Assembly: GCF_001426525.1 (NCBI RefSeq)
Contig: NZ_LMEW01000033.1
Coordinates: forward strand, 186,001 to 250,000
DNA: 64,000 bases
Reading direction: 5' to 3'
Source: Massilia sp. Root133
GTDB taxonomy: Bacteria; Pseudomonadota; Gammaproteobacteria; Burkholderiales; Burkholderiaceae_D
The position numbers and the translations under genes were made by a program. This document shows positions 14,162-22,829 of the stretch, piece after piece. The notes under the pieces were generated by a model. It was not told where the DNA came from and did no database searches. It was given only the letters and a program-made list of their open reading frames with translations. How positions within the stretch are numbered: the stretch's first letter is position 1; every line of letters begins with the position of its first letter.

Positions 14162-15265
14162 ATGACACAAAAACAACAACAAAACGCAGGGGCAAAAGTT
14201 CGCCCTCGATATGTCACGCCCGACAAAGTGCGCACCCTCAAGTGCGACGCCACGGTCGCCCAAGACGCCTACATTCTTGCGACCTTGGAGCTACTAGCCG
14301 ACTTCGGTACCCTTCGCGCGCAGACCATCGGCAAAGCACTGTTCTCGGGGCGGAGTACGGTCGCTGCACATGCCGCTGCAAAGCGTACACTCAAAGCATG
14401 CATCGAGCGCAAGCTCATCGAATCGCGGCGCAAGCCTGGCACTCAGCATGTTTACTACGTGCTGACCCGTGCAGGTGCAGTGCATATCAACGAGCGCGGC
14501 GCATTATTTTCGGCAGCCACGAGCGGGCGTGCTTTGCTAACCGGTGACATGCTTAAAGCGAACCACCGCGAGTGGGTCGCAAATATCGTAATTGCAGCAA
14601 GGAAGCGCGACGGCGTCAACAGCTTCGGTGAGCTCGCCATCCAGCGTGAGCCAGGCGCAGTTTCGACGACTTTGGTCGATGAACGTTTTAAGGGGCACCA
14701 TGTGCCGGACGCACTGACATTTGACCAATACCAAATGGTCGTCGTGTGGCACGAGGTCGAGCTGTCACGGCGCAACGCATGGAGCGACATGACACAGCAC
14801 CGAATGGAATCCAAAGAACGTGAACGCGCCAGAAAGGCCGGCGTGGACCCGCGCGAGATGCGTTCTGGCCGCGACCAGTTTGTACACCTGATGCGCACGC
14901 TCCGGGAAGCCTATGTGTTGTACCGCGCTGGTGGCGAGTACCGTTTGGTGTTTGTCGCGCATTGCGCAACCAAGCTCATCTGCCAGGAACTATCGCGCCT
15001 CGTCGAGCAAGCCTTCACTCCAAGTCACCGCGACGGTATGTATCGCCCTGCGCTCGAGGTGCTTGACCCGGGCATGCATTACCGGGTGAACTACAACAAC
15101 GGCAAAGAGCATCGTTTCGACGTCTACCTGCAAATGTTACCGTGCGAGGATGTCGTTGAGGCGCCAGTGTTTTCGCAGGAAATGCTGTGGCCGGATGCCC
15201 CTCATCACCTGCGTGAAGATACTCTATCGGACAAATTTATTGCACGCCGAAAGCGGAGAAGTTAA
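14162..15265 (+). CDS. Winged-helix protein, possibly replication-relaxation/MobC-like
   Basis: 367 aa. Residues about 35-115 form a winged helix (AYILATLELLADFGTLRAQTIGKAL..AAKRTLKACIERKLIESRR..HVYYVLTRAGA). The C-terminal part has a possible endonuclease-like or DNA-handling domain beginning HHVPDALTFDQYQMVVVWHEVELSRRN. This order resembles replication-relaxation family proteins of plasmids and integrative elements. The assignment is by pattern only. The hairpin-dense region and an operator lie directly upstream, and an intrinsic terminator follows, so it is a single-gene unit. A plasmid-like role would support the island having been mobile. Confidence 0.65.
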   Translation: MTQKQQQNAGAKVRPRYVTPDKVRTLKCDATVAQDAYILATLELLADFGTLRAQTIGKALFSGRSTVAAHAAAKRTLKACIERKLIESRRKPGTQHVYYVLTRAGAVHINERGALFSAATSGRALLTGDMLKANHREWVANIVIAARKRDGVNSFGELAIQREPGAVSTTLVDERFKGHHVPDALTFDQYQMVVVWHEVELSRRNAWSDMTQHRMESKERERARKAGVDPREMRSGRDQFVHLMRTLREAYVLYRAGGEYRLVFVAHCATKLICQELSRLVEQAFTPSHRDGMYRPALEVLDPGMHYRVNYNNGKEHRFDVYLQMLPCEDVVEAPVFSQEMLWPDAPHHLREDTLSDKFIARRKRRS

Positions 15266-15343
15266 AGCAGTAACCTGGTCCAGCCACAGTTCGGCACGTC
15301 CATCCATTACGCCGGATTATCCTCTGCACAGCGCCTGCCGTAC

Positions 15344-15366
15344 GCACGACTACACCGTGCTTTTTT
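15344..15366 (+). terminator. Intrinsic terminator after the winged-helix gene
   Basis: GCACG (15344-15348) and CGTGC (15356-15360) pair across a 7-nt loop and run into six Ts, 79 bases beyond the stop at 15265. Confidence 0.55.
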
Positions 15367-16365
15367 GTGTAACTCTCCAGGGAACGCATGCGCACCCCGT
15401 AAGGTAAAAGTAGGGGTGATAGCCACAGGCTGACGCTGCGAAAGTCGTTAGAACGCCGCAATGCGGCGGCGGTGGCGCTACCGATGTAAGCACGGCTGCA
15501 TGCGCCGGTACGGCGTCCTGGTTAGTACGTAAAGAGTTTTTGCGTGGAAGACGCGGGTGCGCCATTTCGAAGCGTATAAGAAAAAATTCGACTACTTGGA
15601 ATCTCGAAGTCAAGATGCGTTAAATCTTCTCGGTTCGAAAGTGTCGCTGCGTGCGAAGTCGCAGATTGGCTTGTCACAAGGCAATAGGTGGGGCATTCTT
15701 ATATAGAATATAAGATTTAAATACTATTATTTTTTATAAGAAGCTCTGGAGTAGGGCAAAACAACTCCCAGGCCGAACGCTTGTCTCGGCCTAGTGTTTT
15801 ACCCCTTCTCGTCAGATGGCTTCTGAGCCAATGCGGTAGGGCACGTATGTCGTGATGAGACGCACACGCACAGCCAGACTATCCAACGGACTCATCCCGT
15901 TCCAGTCGCCCTCTAGCTGACACCCAGGCTGCGCCCTTGACTTCCCGCTTGGCGCGTCGAACGGGCGCGGTGGTTTACCCCTCTCCTCCGTTCGGAGCGC
16001 CGATACGTAATTGTCGCGCTCATGAGTTATAGCACCTGTCTTTATACGGTTTGTCAGTGTATGTCGCTCTTCGCGGCGCTGTTACATCGCTCGGTGATAT
16101 CCAAGCATCTTTCGTCCTTGATTGCCTAGCTGTGCCTCCAGACACACCGGCCGAGCCTTTTTTTCACTGGCAATGCATACTATTAGTCACTTGCAGTTAT
16201 TTACCACCGCTTTCTGCATCGTAGTCTTCATGTATAGGTCACCGTCGTTAGTCCCGACTGGACGCTAGCTCTATCCGTCAGGCTACTCGGAAGACGACAT
16301 CAAGGCTAAAACCGCTGCTCATACTTTCAAGAACTCAACAACAGCCCGAGTGGCACCTCACCATC
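15367..16365. other. Long intergenic region
   Basis: About 1 kb without a supported gene. It contains a 17-bp AT palindrome (CTTATAT-AGA-ATATAAG, 15698-15714), an AT-rich promoter-like stretch, and a two-layer stem-loop at 15754-15804 (GGG..AAAAC / GTTTT.CCC outside, AGGCCGA / TCGGCCT inside). The remainder to 16365 shows no structure I can name and may be decayed sequence. Confidence 0.4.
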
Positions 16366-16872
16366 ATGAACGCAAACGACACCCTTCAAAAGTTTTTTGA
16401 CCTTTTTGGCAAGAGTGACCCAATCTCAATTTTGCTCACGAAAGCAGGACGTCGCTGGGAATCGGCAGCGCTGCCCGAAACCATCAAACCAGGACTGCTT
16501 GGGAGATGTTATCCACAATCACGTTTGCTAGCAAAGAGGCATCCAAAGAAATATTTCTACGTCGAGGGATACGCTTGCCATGAAGATTATTCGGTACCAA
16601 TCCATCATGCTTGGTGTTCCGACCGGTCCGGTCGAGTCGTCGATAACACGTGGCATAGTCCCGAACGAGCAGTATATGTCGGCGTCGCGTTCAAGCATTC
16701 AGTTTTCGATGAGAAGCTACCGCATTTTTGCGACTGGGGACTGTTGCGTTCCCCGGAATTTCTCAAGCGAGTGTTAGAAAACCCAGAGCGCTATATCGAT
16801 ATGGATTGGTACCGCGCAGATGAGCCGCTAGGCACAAAGTATACGAACGCCGATAAATTGAAGAGTTGTTAA
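16366..16872 (+). CDS. Hypothetical protein
   Basis: 168 aa. The middle part has the ordered residues YVEGYACHE..PIHHAWCSDRSGRVVDNTW..YVGVAF, a pattern of Cys, His and Trp that recurs in uncharacterised phage and island proteins and might form an active site. No family name can be given. The start codon has no clear Shine-Dalgarno; the N-terminus (MNANDTLQKFFDLFG) is plausible. A strong terminator follows at 16909-16939. Confidence 0.6.
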   Translation: MNANDTLQKFFDLFGKSDPISILLTKAGRRWESAALPETIKPGLLGRCYPQSRLLAKRHPKKYFYVEGYACHEDYSVPIHHAWCSDRSGRVVDNTWHSPERAVYVGVAFKHSVFDEKLPHFCDWGLLRSPEFLKRVLENPERYIDMDWYRADEPLGTKYTNADKLKSC

Positions 16873-16908
16873 ACTGTTCTCGACAAATAACCAGTTCGGT
16901 TTTCTAAG

Positions 16909-16939
16909 AAGGACGACTTCTCATCGGAGTCGTCCTTTT
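16909..16939 (+). terminator. Intrinsic terminator
   Basis: A 10-bp stem AAGGACGACT / AGTCGTCCTT with a 9-nt loop and a short T run lies 36 bases after the 16366-16872 stop, between two convergent genes. Confidence 0.7.
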
Positions 16940-16960
16940 GTCTGATGTTGTGAGGGAGAG

Positions 16961-17392
16961 TCACAAGCAGAAGACGGTTGCGCACAGTCGGGGCCAAGCC
17001 GCACGCAATTTCAACAGTGAAATGTAAGGCTCGAAGACCTCTGCGCCATCTTCGATTTCGCCGACCATCTGCTTCGGCTCCCGCCACAAGGAGCGGTCGA
17101 GGTTGACTCGTTCGTAGAGCAGCGCCCAGCGACCCTGAAGCGCGTGCGGCGCAGAGTTTGCGACCTGCACGAAGAGCTCGGCCGCGGCAAGAGACCAGGG
17201 AGCTACGGCGTCAAGACCGAATTCAACCATAACATCGTTGTCAGACATTGCATAGCTGACCCGGTGGTCGAGCCAATCCTGAAGGCTTAGCCCTGATTGC
17301 TGTGCAGTTTTAATTGCGGCCGCACAAACGGCTGGTGACATATGCAATAACGTACACACGCCTGGTTTCGTTGAAAGCTTTGATGAATGCAT
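16961..17392 (-). CDS. Hypothetical protein
   Basis: 143 aa; AAGGA lies 9 bases before the ATG at 17392. Mixed helical sequence with several Trp residues (LQDWLDHRVSYAM, GRWALLYERVNLDRSLW) and a hydrophobic C-terminus (PYISLLKLRAAWPRLCATVFCL) too irregular to be a clear membrane segment. No family recognised. It stands alone, divergent from the KfrA_N-like gene. Confidence 0.55.
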   Translation of the reverse strand: MHSSKLSTKPGVCTLLHMSPAVCAAAIKTAQQSGLSLQDWLDHRVSYAMSDNDVMVEFGLDAVAPWSLAAAELFVQVANSAPHALQGRWALLYERVNLDRSLWREPKQMVGEIEDGAEVFEPYISLLKLRAAWPRLCATVFCL

Positions 17393-17459
17393 TCGGACTA
17401 TCCTTGTGTATGAGACAACACGAGGGTGCCTGAAATGAGTGGTCGGCGCAGCAACTTTT

Positions 17460-17515
17460 GATTACGTAATCTCATTTTTGCCACGTACCTACACGTCTTG
17501 CCCCTCAAATTGAGG
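17460..17515 (+). promoter_or_regulatory. Palindromes before the KfrA_N-like gene
   Basis: GATTACGTAATC (17460-17471) is a perfect 12-bp palindrome. CCTCAA-A-TTGAGG (17503-17515) forms a hairpin just before the ribosome site. The first could be the operator of the small DNA-binding protein. Confidence 0.4.
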
Positions 17516-17536
17516 AGCTTTCAAAAGGAGACAAAA

Positions 17537-17743
17537 GTGGCAGGAAGGCCAGGTATCACTATAGTTGACGTTGCGCGCGCTTGCGTCGCATTAAGCCGGC
17601 AGAAACGGCGAATTGGTCCTAGCAATGTTCGGCTGGAGCTCGGGCGAGGTAGCATGACAACTATCAGTCGTCATCTACATCGTCTTGCTATCCGAGATTT
17701 CAACGAGAAGAAGCCGATAAAGAAGGCAGCGTACGGAATTTAG
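17537..17743 (+). CDS. KfrA N-terminal domain-like mini DNA-binding protein
   Basis: 68 aa from GTG 17537, chosen because AAAAGGAG (17523-17530) is ideally spaced. The sequence AGRPGITIVDVARACVALSRQ..IGPSNVRLELGRGSMTTISRHLHRL matches the KfrA_N helix-turn-helix of plasmid proteins. The long coiled coil normally following in KfrA is absent, so this is a free-standing DNA-binding domain or a truncated relic. The clean terminator 33 bases later supports a complete small gene. It probably regulates itself or a neighbouring plasmid-like function. Confidence 0.7.
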   Translation: MAGRPGITIVDVARACVALSRQKRRIGPSNVRLELGRGSMTTISRHLHRLAIRDFNEKKPIKKAAYGI

Positions 17744-17775
17744 GACAGGCTCCTTCGATTCAAACATTCCACTCA

Positions 17776-17809
17776 TGTCTATGAAGTGAAAGCTTCATAG
17801 ACATTTTTT
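17776..17809 (+). terminator. Intrinsic terminator of the KfrA_N-like gene
   Basis: TGTCTATGAAG (17776-17786) and CTTCATAGACA (17793-17803) form an 11-bp perfect stem followed by six Ts. Confidence 0.85.
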
Positions 17810-17860
17810 AAACAATGCGGAATATCCGGATGAGGTTGCTGCGCAAGCCTAAAGATGAGT

Positions 17861-19135
17861 CTAATTCATTAAAACTTGGTCCAAGAGTTTGCTTGCTGCA
17901 CCCAAGCTTGTACCAAGCATTGGTACTCGCACAATTGCGATTTCATATACATCATTGGCTAAGGTTGCGGAGAACTTTTCGCAATGTCCCCCAGCGCCGG
18001 TTTTTACGCTAACGTCGGGGTATATTAAATACAATTTTTTACACTCGTATTTCGACCCATAAGTAAGAAGTTGATAGATGTCTTCACGTTTTACGCCACG
18101 ATTTTTGGTACTATGGTCGAGCTCTTTCCACTTGGCGTCCAAAATCATTTTCGTCCGGCCTAACGAATCCACTACACGCATATCTGGAATAAGCTCAAAG
18201 ATACCTGTGTTGGCGTTGTCCTGACACAAGAAAGTACCTCGCGATTGTGCATTGGTTACTAAACCTTTAGCTGAAACTACCGCTGCTACCTCTTTAGAAA
18301 TGAATTTCTCAAAAAGTCTAGATGTAAATATAATTTCGCCTACAGCCAAAGTATCTCCGGATAAGGTTCCGGAACCGCGCTCGTCGATAAGTGCTTCGCT
18401 AAGTTTCAGTAACGATAAATAGTAATCTGGCAAGCGGTCTCTTCTAACCCGTGTCCACTCGTTTGCAATATCACTCGATAGAACAACACTATCTAACTCT
18501 GCCGCACATGCGTCAATTTTTGCTCGTATCCCAGCAGAGCAACGAGGCCTATAGAGGTTCAGAACAGCTTTGAAAATTCGGTTCTCAGCAATGTCTTCAG
18601 TAAGGGCAACCCATTCTGAGGCTATCATCCCTGGACGTCGAATACTTTCATAGCACTGTCTTGGAAAGGCAATACGACCTCTAGGTGCATTTAATGACTC
18701 TTGTTTGGTCACGTATCTACGCAATACTAATTTGCGTCGAGCCAACTGAAGTTCCAGACAAAAAGCAGATATCAAAGCCTCATGACGATTCCCGTGGTAA
18801 CTGAGAAGAGTCGCACCTGAACTAACAGAATTAGACGAGCTTGCATATGCAAGCATCGCCGTCAAATTACTGTCCAGTTTTGTAAACTGCTCCTCGGAGA
18901 GAGCATCAGCTCCCATAGGAGCAACCTCTAAACGAAACTTGGAAGTCTCGAGTGTTCCTGACCAAAATTTAGGCGTTATGGAACTTGGCGCAACATCAAA
19001 GTAAGGCCCCGGGTCACTCCTAGTCTCTCGTTTCCATGCCTGAAGAATACATGCAATGTCGTCAAGTCCACGTAATCTTCCTGTTGGACCATACGAAAGC
19101 TTTGTCCATTCTTTACATCGAATTAACGGTTTCAT
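17861..19135 (-). CDS. mcrC: McrC-family nuclease subunit
   Basis: 424 aa. The N-terminal 300 residues are the McrC coupling region that binds the McrB ring. The C-terminal PD-(D/E)xK nuclease shows FELIPDMRVVDSLGRTKMILDAKWK, with Asp318, Asp333 and Lys335 as the catalytic set. McrC cleaves DNA when driven by McrB GTPase translocation. Its start overlaps the mcrB end by 23 bases, so the two are translationally coupled. It is the last gene of the RHH-methyltransferase-mcrB-mcrC operon. Base composition is AT-rich relative to the exopolysaccharide locus, consistent with transfer. Confidence 0.9.
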   Translation of the reverse strand: MKPLIRCKEWTKLSYGPTGRLRGLDDIACILQAWKRETRSDPGPYFDVAPSSITPKFWSGTLETSKFRLEVAPMGADALSEEQFTKLDSNLTAMLAYASSSNSVSSGATLLSYHGNRHEALISAFCLELQLARRKLVLRRYVTKQESLNAPRGRIAFPRQCYESIRRPGMIASEWVALTEDIAENRIFKAVLNLYRPRCSAGIRAKIDACAAELDSVVLSSDIANEWTRVRRDRLPDYYLSLLKLSEALIDERGSGTLSGDTLAVGEIIFTSRLFEKFISKEVAAVVSAKGLVTNAQSRGTFLCQDNANTGIFELIPDMRVVDSLGRTKMILDAKWKELDHSTKNRGVKREDIYQLLTYGSKYECKKLYLIYPDVSVKTGAGGHCEKFSATLANDVYEIAIVRVPMLGTSLGAASKLLDQVLMN

Positions 19136-21140
19136 TGGAGGTCGACGCTAATGTACTGCTCGGTTGAGATTCCTCAGCCATATTTGTCTCGAAAATCTGG
19201 CGAATACAAGCTACCGCATATTGTTCGTCATCGGGGCCAGGTATCAGCTTCGCCCCATTCCAAAATCGAGAGTCAATTCGTAAGTTTCTTGGGGTGGTAT
19301 GTGCACGGTAACCCATCGTTGCAGCCACATCCATATCGACTGAGAACAGCTTGGCAAAATTGTCTTCTTGTGTAGGGAGGACGAAAATCTTCTGCTTTTG
19401 CTCCGGATTTACGCCGAGCACTAGAAGCATAAGCCCTTCGTTGCCATAAAAATACTCTCGAAGAAGCGGAATAATTTTTTTCACCAAACGTTCGATAATC
19501 TGAAGATTGGTCTTGCAGCCGACAAGGTAGCCATGACCAATGCAATGGTCAGCATCAATTAAGTGTTCGATGCGTTCATTTATGCATGTGAGCAACTTCC
19601 CGCAGTCTATTGAAGGTGTATCGTTGGTGGCATTCAGGATTTTTGGTTCCGGGGGCACTTCAACGAAATCAAAACGACGACGTAACGCGTGGTCGACCAA
19701 AGCAATGTTTCGGTCAGACGAGTTCATTGTGCCAATCAGATGGAGATTGGAAGGCATGAATAATCGCGACTCAAGCTCTGATGCATGAGGATACTGTAAC
19801 TCAAAACCTATCGGAAATTCTGCACCAACGCGCTTGTCAGTCTCCATTGCCGAGATAAGCGGCCCCAAAATACGGCTTAAATCTCCGCGGTTAATTTCAT
19901 CAATGACAACTACAAATTCTTTATTGGGGTTTTGAAGCGCTCGACGAATCATGCGCAACAGTACGCCTTCATGAATGCGATAGCTGAGATTTCCATTCGT
20001 AGGGCTTTTTTTATTTTCAGAGGTATCTGATTCTTCACCCACGTCTGTACTATTCGTTTCTTCAGCTACATCATTACTTTCGACAGCGCCCACAACCGGC
20101 CGAATCGATTCTATTAAGTCTTCATATTGGAGTGAAGGGTGGAACGTCACAAACGCACATTGGTCACGATGTTCGTTGAATCTGCCGAATGAAGCAGTAA
20201 AGTCGCCCTTATCATGAAAACTAGGCTCGACAAGCTTAACAGCCTCTCGAACAGCACTCAAAGTTTTCCCAGTTCCTGGTGGCCCATAATATACGCGGAC
20301 TACGGACCGAGTTGAGCTTTTTTTCCGTAGCTGAATCCGTGCGCTCGCGGACGCTAGGTCTTGATAGGCCAAAGCGCGGAACGCTTCAAAATCTTCTAGA
20401 TTCGAAAATGGGAACACATTTTCGGCGAGGTGTTGTGAACACTCAGCGAGTTTACTGAGTTCTTCAAAAAAATCTTCTTTCGATATACTGGTTGGAACTA
20501 CTCGAACACAAATAAAGGACGCAAGAGTCTTTTTAAGAGTGGTGGTGCGTATGTCTTTTAAATTGATGCCTTCAGGGGAGACATCACTAATCGAGCTTTC
20601 ATTTAGAGACGTTATTGGATTAAGTATTAACCCATTTTGGTCCCAATCTAAACTGGAAATTTTTCGTCCAAACATCGATAGGCCTGAGTTCTCTAGGCCG
20701 TCTTTTGCGATGTCGAATAGAAGATTTGAAACTTCGCCAAGTCTATTATTGTTTTGAGCGTTTTGATAATGTGATGCAATACCTAAGACAATGGTTTCTG
20801 CGCGAGGAATGGACATAATGACTGCTCGCCACCCAACATTGCTACGGTATCCATCAAACAAACTCTTCCAATACGGATTGATAGTTGTGAAATGAATTTC
20901 TCCGAGCCACTCTTTATATTTATCTTTGTCCCAACCCTCGTCTTCAAGCTTACGTCTTACAGGCTTTCGAAGCTCGTTCTTCCAAATGTTTTTTGCGTTT
21001 TCTTCGGTATAAAAATTGAAATTGGGCTCAACTCCCCAGCAACTGTCTGAAAAAACTTCTTTCAATTCTTTGATTGCCGAGGAACGTCCGGTTTCACATT
21101 CCGACTTTAATTTTGTTTTGAGAAGCTCGAGTATGGACAT
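19113..21140 (-). CDS. mcrB: McrB-family AAA+ GTPase subunit
   Basis: 675 aa. The AAA+ core has Walker A GPPGTGKT (286-293), Walker B VVVIDEINRGD (410-420) and the McrB signature TMNSSDRNIALVDHALRRRF (471-490), which replaces the NKxD guanine motif. An acidic Ser-rich insertion (355-385) separates the two. The first 270 residues should hold the target-recognition domain; it is not a DUF3578 or EVE domain I recognise, so the recognised DNA is unknown. The gene follows the C5 methyltransferase by 18 bases. This layout recalls LlaJI, where McrB/McrC-like subunits act with methyltransferases as a restriction-modification system. Confidence 0.9.
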   Translation of the reverse strand: MSILELLKTKLKSECETGRSSAIKELKEVFSDSCWGVEPNFNFYTEENAKNIWKNELRKPVRRKLEDEGWDKDKYKEWLGEIHFTTINPYWKSLFDGYRSNVGWRAVIMSIPRAETIVLGIASHYQNAQNNNRLGEVSNLLFDIAKDGLENSGLSMFGRKISSLDWDQNGLILNPITSLNESSISDVSPEGINLKDIRTTTLKKTLASFICVRVVPTSISKEDFFEELSKLAECSQHLAENVFPFSNLEDFEAFRALAYQDLASASARIQLRKKSSTRSVVRVYYGPPGTGKTLSAVREAVKLVEPSFHDKGDFTASFGRFNEHRDQCAFVTFHPSLQYEDLIESIRPVVGAVESNDVAEETNSTDVGEESDTSENKKSPTNGNLSYRIHEGVLLRMIRRALQNPNKEFVVVIDEINRGDLSRILGPLISAMETDKRVGAEFPIGFELQYPHASELESRLFMPSNLHLIGTMNSSDRNIALVDHALRRRFDFVEVPPEPKILNATNDTPSIDCGKLLTCINERIEHLIDADHCIGHGYLVGCKTNLQIIERLVKKIIPLLREYFYGNEGLMLLVLGVNPEQKQKIFVLPTQEDNFAKLFSVDMDVAATMGYRAHTTPRNLRIDSRFWNGAKLIPGPDDEQYAVACIRQIFETNMAEESQPSSTLASTSNETVNSM

Positions 21141-21158
21141 ATAAAGTTGCCAGTATTC

Positions 21159-22529
21159 TTATGCTGTCAATGCGAAATTTTCGATAGATGAGCTATCGAC
21201 TGAAGAAACCTTTTTAACTGCAATCATAGAATCTAGAATGGACAGAAGTTCTCGGATAGTATGGCCTAGCCCTTCTGCCAATAATGGAGGTACTGCATTG
21301 CCTACCTGCGAGCATCGAGCGACATCAAGCTTTCGTCGTGGACCATTGATAGTATAGCGCCCATAAAAGTAGAAATCATCTGGAAAAGACTGAAGGCGGG
21401 CCATTTCTCGAACAGTTATGTTACGAGGCTCCACGTAATGAATAAACTCATCTGGGTGTGTTGTAATCGTCGAAACCACTTTGTCTTTGTCGATTAGGAC
21501 CTTTTTATCTTTTTTGGTCTCATTTGCAAGCAGAAATGCTTTCGACAATCGGCCTGGAGGTTGAGTCTCATGCGCATGTTGGTAAAGCTCTGTAATTCGG
21601 GAGCCATGTTTGGAAAAACGGTGCGAGTTTGGCACGCTGCCTGTAAGGTGTCCTCGTCGCATTGCCTTAGCATAAGAAGATACCGCGTCGGAGTAGGTGG
21701 CCGAATCGAATTTTTCGGAGTCGGGGCAAGGCAGTCGCGACCCTCCATGCAGGTCGTGTATTGCCTCCTCTGCCGTAACACTCTTGGTAGGGTGAAGACC
21801 CCAGTGTGTTCTAACACTTTTGGCTGCATTGTTTATTGCATTAACAAATAATTTTCTAAGCTCTTCTCTGCCAAGCGGGCAATCCTGGACTCCAACGATT
21901 GCTACACGCTTCCTGGCCTGTGGAACGCCAAACATACTTGCATCTAGAACTTCAAAGGTTCCCGTATAGCCCATTTCTTCGAGACGCTCAATGACTGCGT
22001 CTGCAACAGAAGTCTTATCTTCACCAGGTCGAGCCACAAACCGTTTTGCGATTCCTTCTACGTTCTCAATGAGTACAACGCGTGGACGTACCAGTCCAAC
22101 CATGTCTAGCATTTGGAATACAAGGGTATTACGTTCGTCTGCACCGTCGCGTTTTCCACCAACGCTAAATCCCTGACATGGAGGACCTCCTGCCATGAGC
22201 GTAACCTTGCCGCGTAATTCGCTGACATTTTTTCTAAATTCTGAGTCTTTTAGAAGGGCAACAATGTCATGATTTTTCTTGGGAAGCCAGTCGGGCCAAT
22301 TTTTATATGTACTATAATTCGCCCCTTCCTGAATCAGATTGTTGCTTAATGTTTCAAATGCCATCGGGTCTCGCTCAATAGCAAAAATGCCGTCCCATCC
22401 TGCCTCATGCAAACCAAGCGAAAGGCCGCCGCATCCGGCGAATAGGTCTATGCATGAAAAACTAACTTTCTTTTTTTGTTTCATTTTGAATAATCTAGGA
22501 ATTTGATTTTCGTTTGTCACAGTCAGCAT
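21159..22529 (-). CDS. DNA (cytosine-5) methyltransferase
   Basis: 456 aa. Motif I is DLFAGCGGLSLGL (28-40), motif IV GGPPCQGF with the catalytic Cys (118), motif VI ENV (155), motif VIII QARKR (204-208) and motif X QVGNAVPPLLAEGLG near residue 410. It transfers a methyl group from SAM to cytosine C5; the target sequence cannot be read from here. The ATG at 22529 overlaps the RHH gene by 35 bases; an ATG at 22484 is an alternative. It probably protects host DNA from the adjacent McrBC, or its methylation sets the McrBC target. Confidence 0.9.
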   Translation of the reverse strand: MLTVTNENQIPRLFKMKQKKKVSFSCIDLFAGCGGLSLGLHEAGWDGIFAIERDPMAFETLSNNLIQEGANYSTYKNWPDWLPKKNHDIVALLKDSEFRKNVSELRGKVTLMAGGPPCQGFSVGGKRDGADERNTLVFQMLDMVGLVRPRVVLIENVEGIAKRFVARPGEDKTSVADAVIERLEEMGYTGTFEVLDASMFGVPQARKRVAIVGVQDCPLGREELRKLFVNAINNAAKSVRTHWGLHPTKSVTAEEAIHDLHGGSRLPCPDSEKFDSATYSDAVSSYAKAMRRGHLTGSVPNSHRFSKHGSRITELYQHAHETQPPGRLSKAFLLANETKKDKKVLIDKDKVVSTITTHPDEFIHYVEPRNITVREMARLQSFPDDFYFYGRYTINGPRRKLDVARCSQVGNAVPPLLAEGLGHTIRELLSILDSMIAVKKVSSVDSSSIENFALTA

Positions 22530-22701
22530 TAGCGCCGCTTGCGCTTAGTAAGGAGCCCTGAAAGGGAAAACCTTCCCTGTCGAGATGCTCCTTTATGAGC
22601 CGGACAATAAGTGTTGATTTTTTGTAACCCTGATTTGCACAGTACGCGTCAAAGCGCGCGGACTCATCATCATCAAGGAGTACAGAAATTTTGGAGGCCA
22701 T
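22495..22701 (-). CDS. Ribbon-helix-helix regulator of the restriction operon
   Basis: 68 aa. KISVLLDDDESARFDAYCANQGYKKSTLIVRLIKEHLDREGF has the strand-helix-helix spacing of CopG/Arc-type RHH proteins, which bind palindromic operators as dimers. I chose the ATG at 22701, where the domain begins; an upstream ATG at 22737 would add 12 residues. It overlaps the methyltransferase gene and lies directly behind an operator-promoter region, so it is a probable controller playing the part C-proteins have in other restriction-modification systems. Confidence 0.7.
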   Translation of the reverse strand: MASKISVLLDDDESARFDAYCANQGYKKSTLIVRLIKEHLDREGFPFQGSLLSASGANADCDKRKSNS

Positions 22702-22729
22702 AGGATGCTCATACTTTTCAATTTCGCAC

Positions 22730-22773
22730 ATTGTCGCACAACCATGCGTGTAGCGCAAAAGTGCGCACTTTTG
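22730..22773 (-). promoter_or_regulatory. Promoter and operator of the restriction operon
   Basis: On the minus strand TTGCGC (22753-22758) and GACAAT (22730-22735) are 17 bases apart. The 18-bp perfect palindrome CAAAAGTGCGCACTTTTG (22756-22773) overlaps the -35 box, so a dimer bound there would block RNA polymerase. Confidence 0.6.
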
Positions 22774-22805
22774 AGTATTTGTGAGTAGTTGTGGTAACCC
22801 ATGGG

Positions 22806-22828
22806 CTGTACATAAACACAGTGTACAG
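22806..22828. promoter_or_regulatory. Inverted repeat CTGTACA / TGTACAG
   Basis: Seven-base arms (22806-22812, 22822-22828) separated by 9 bases, upstream of the restriction operon. The half-site GCTGTACA recurs as a contiguous palindrome at 26033-26050. Confidence 0.4.
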
Positions 22829-22829
22829 T

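Noticed and set aside
15350-15613. Minus-strand 87-codon frame
   Set aside because: Mixed Cys/Pro-rich composition, no ribosome site, and it covers the terminator of the winged-helix gene.
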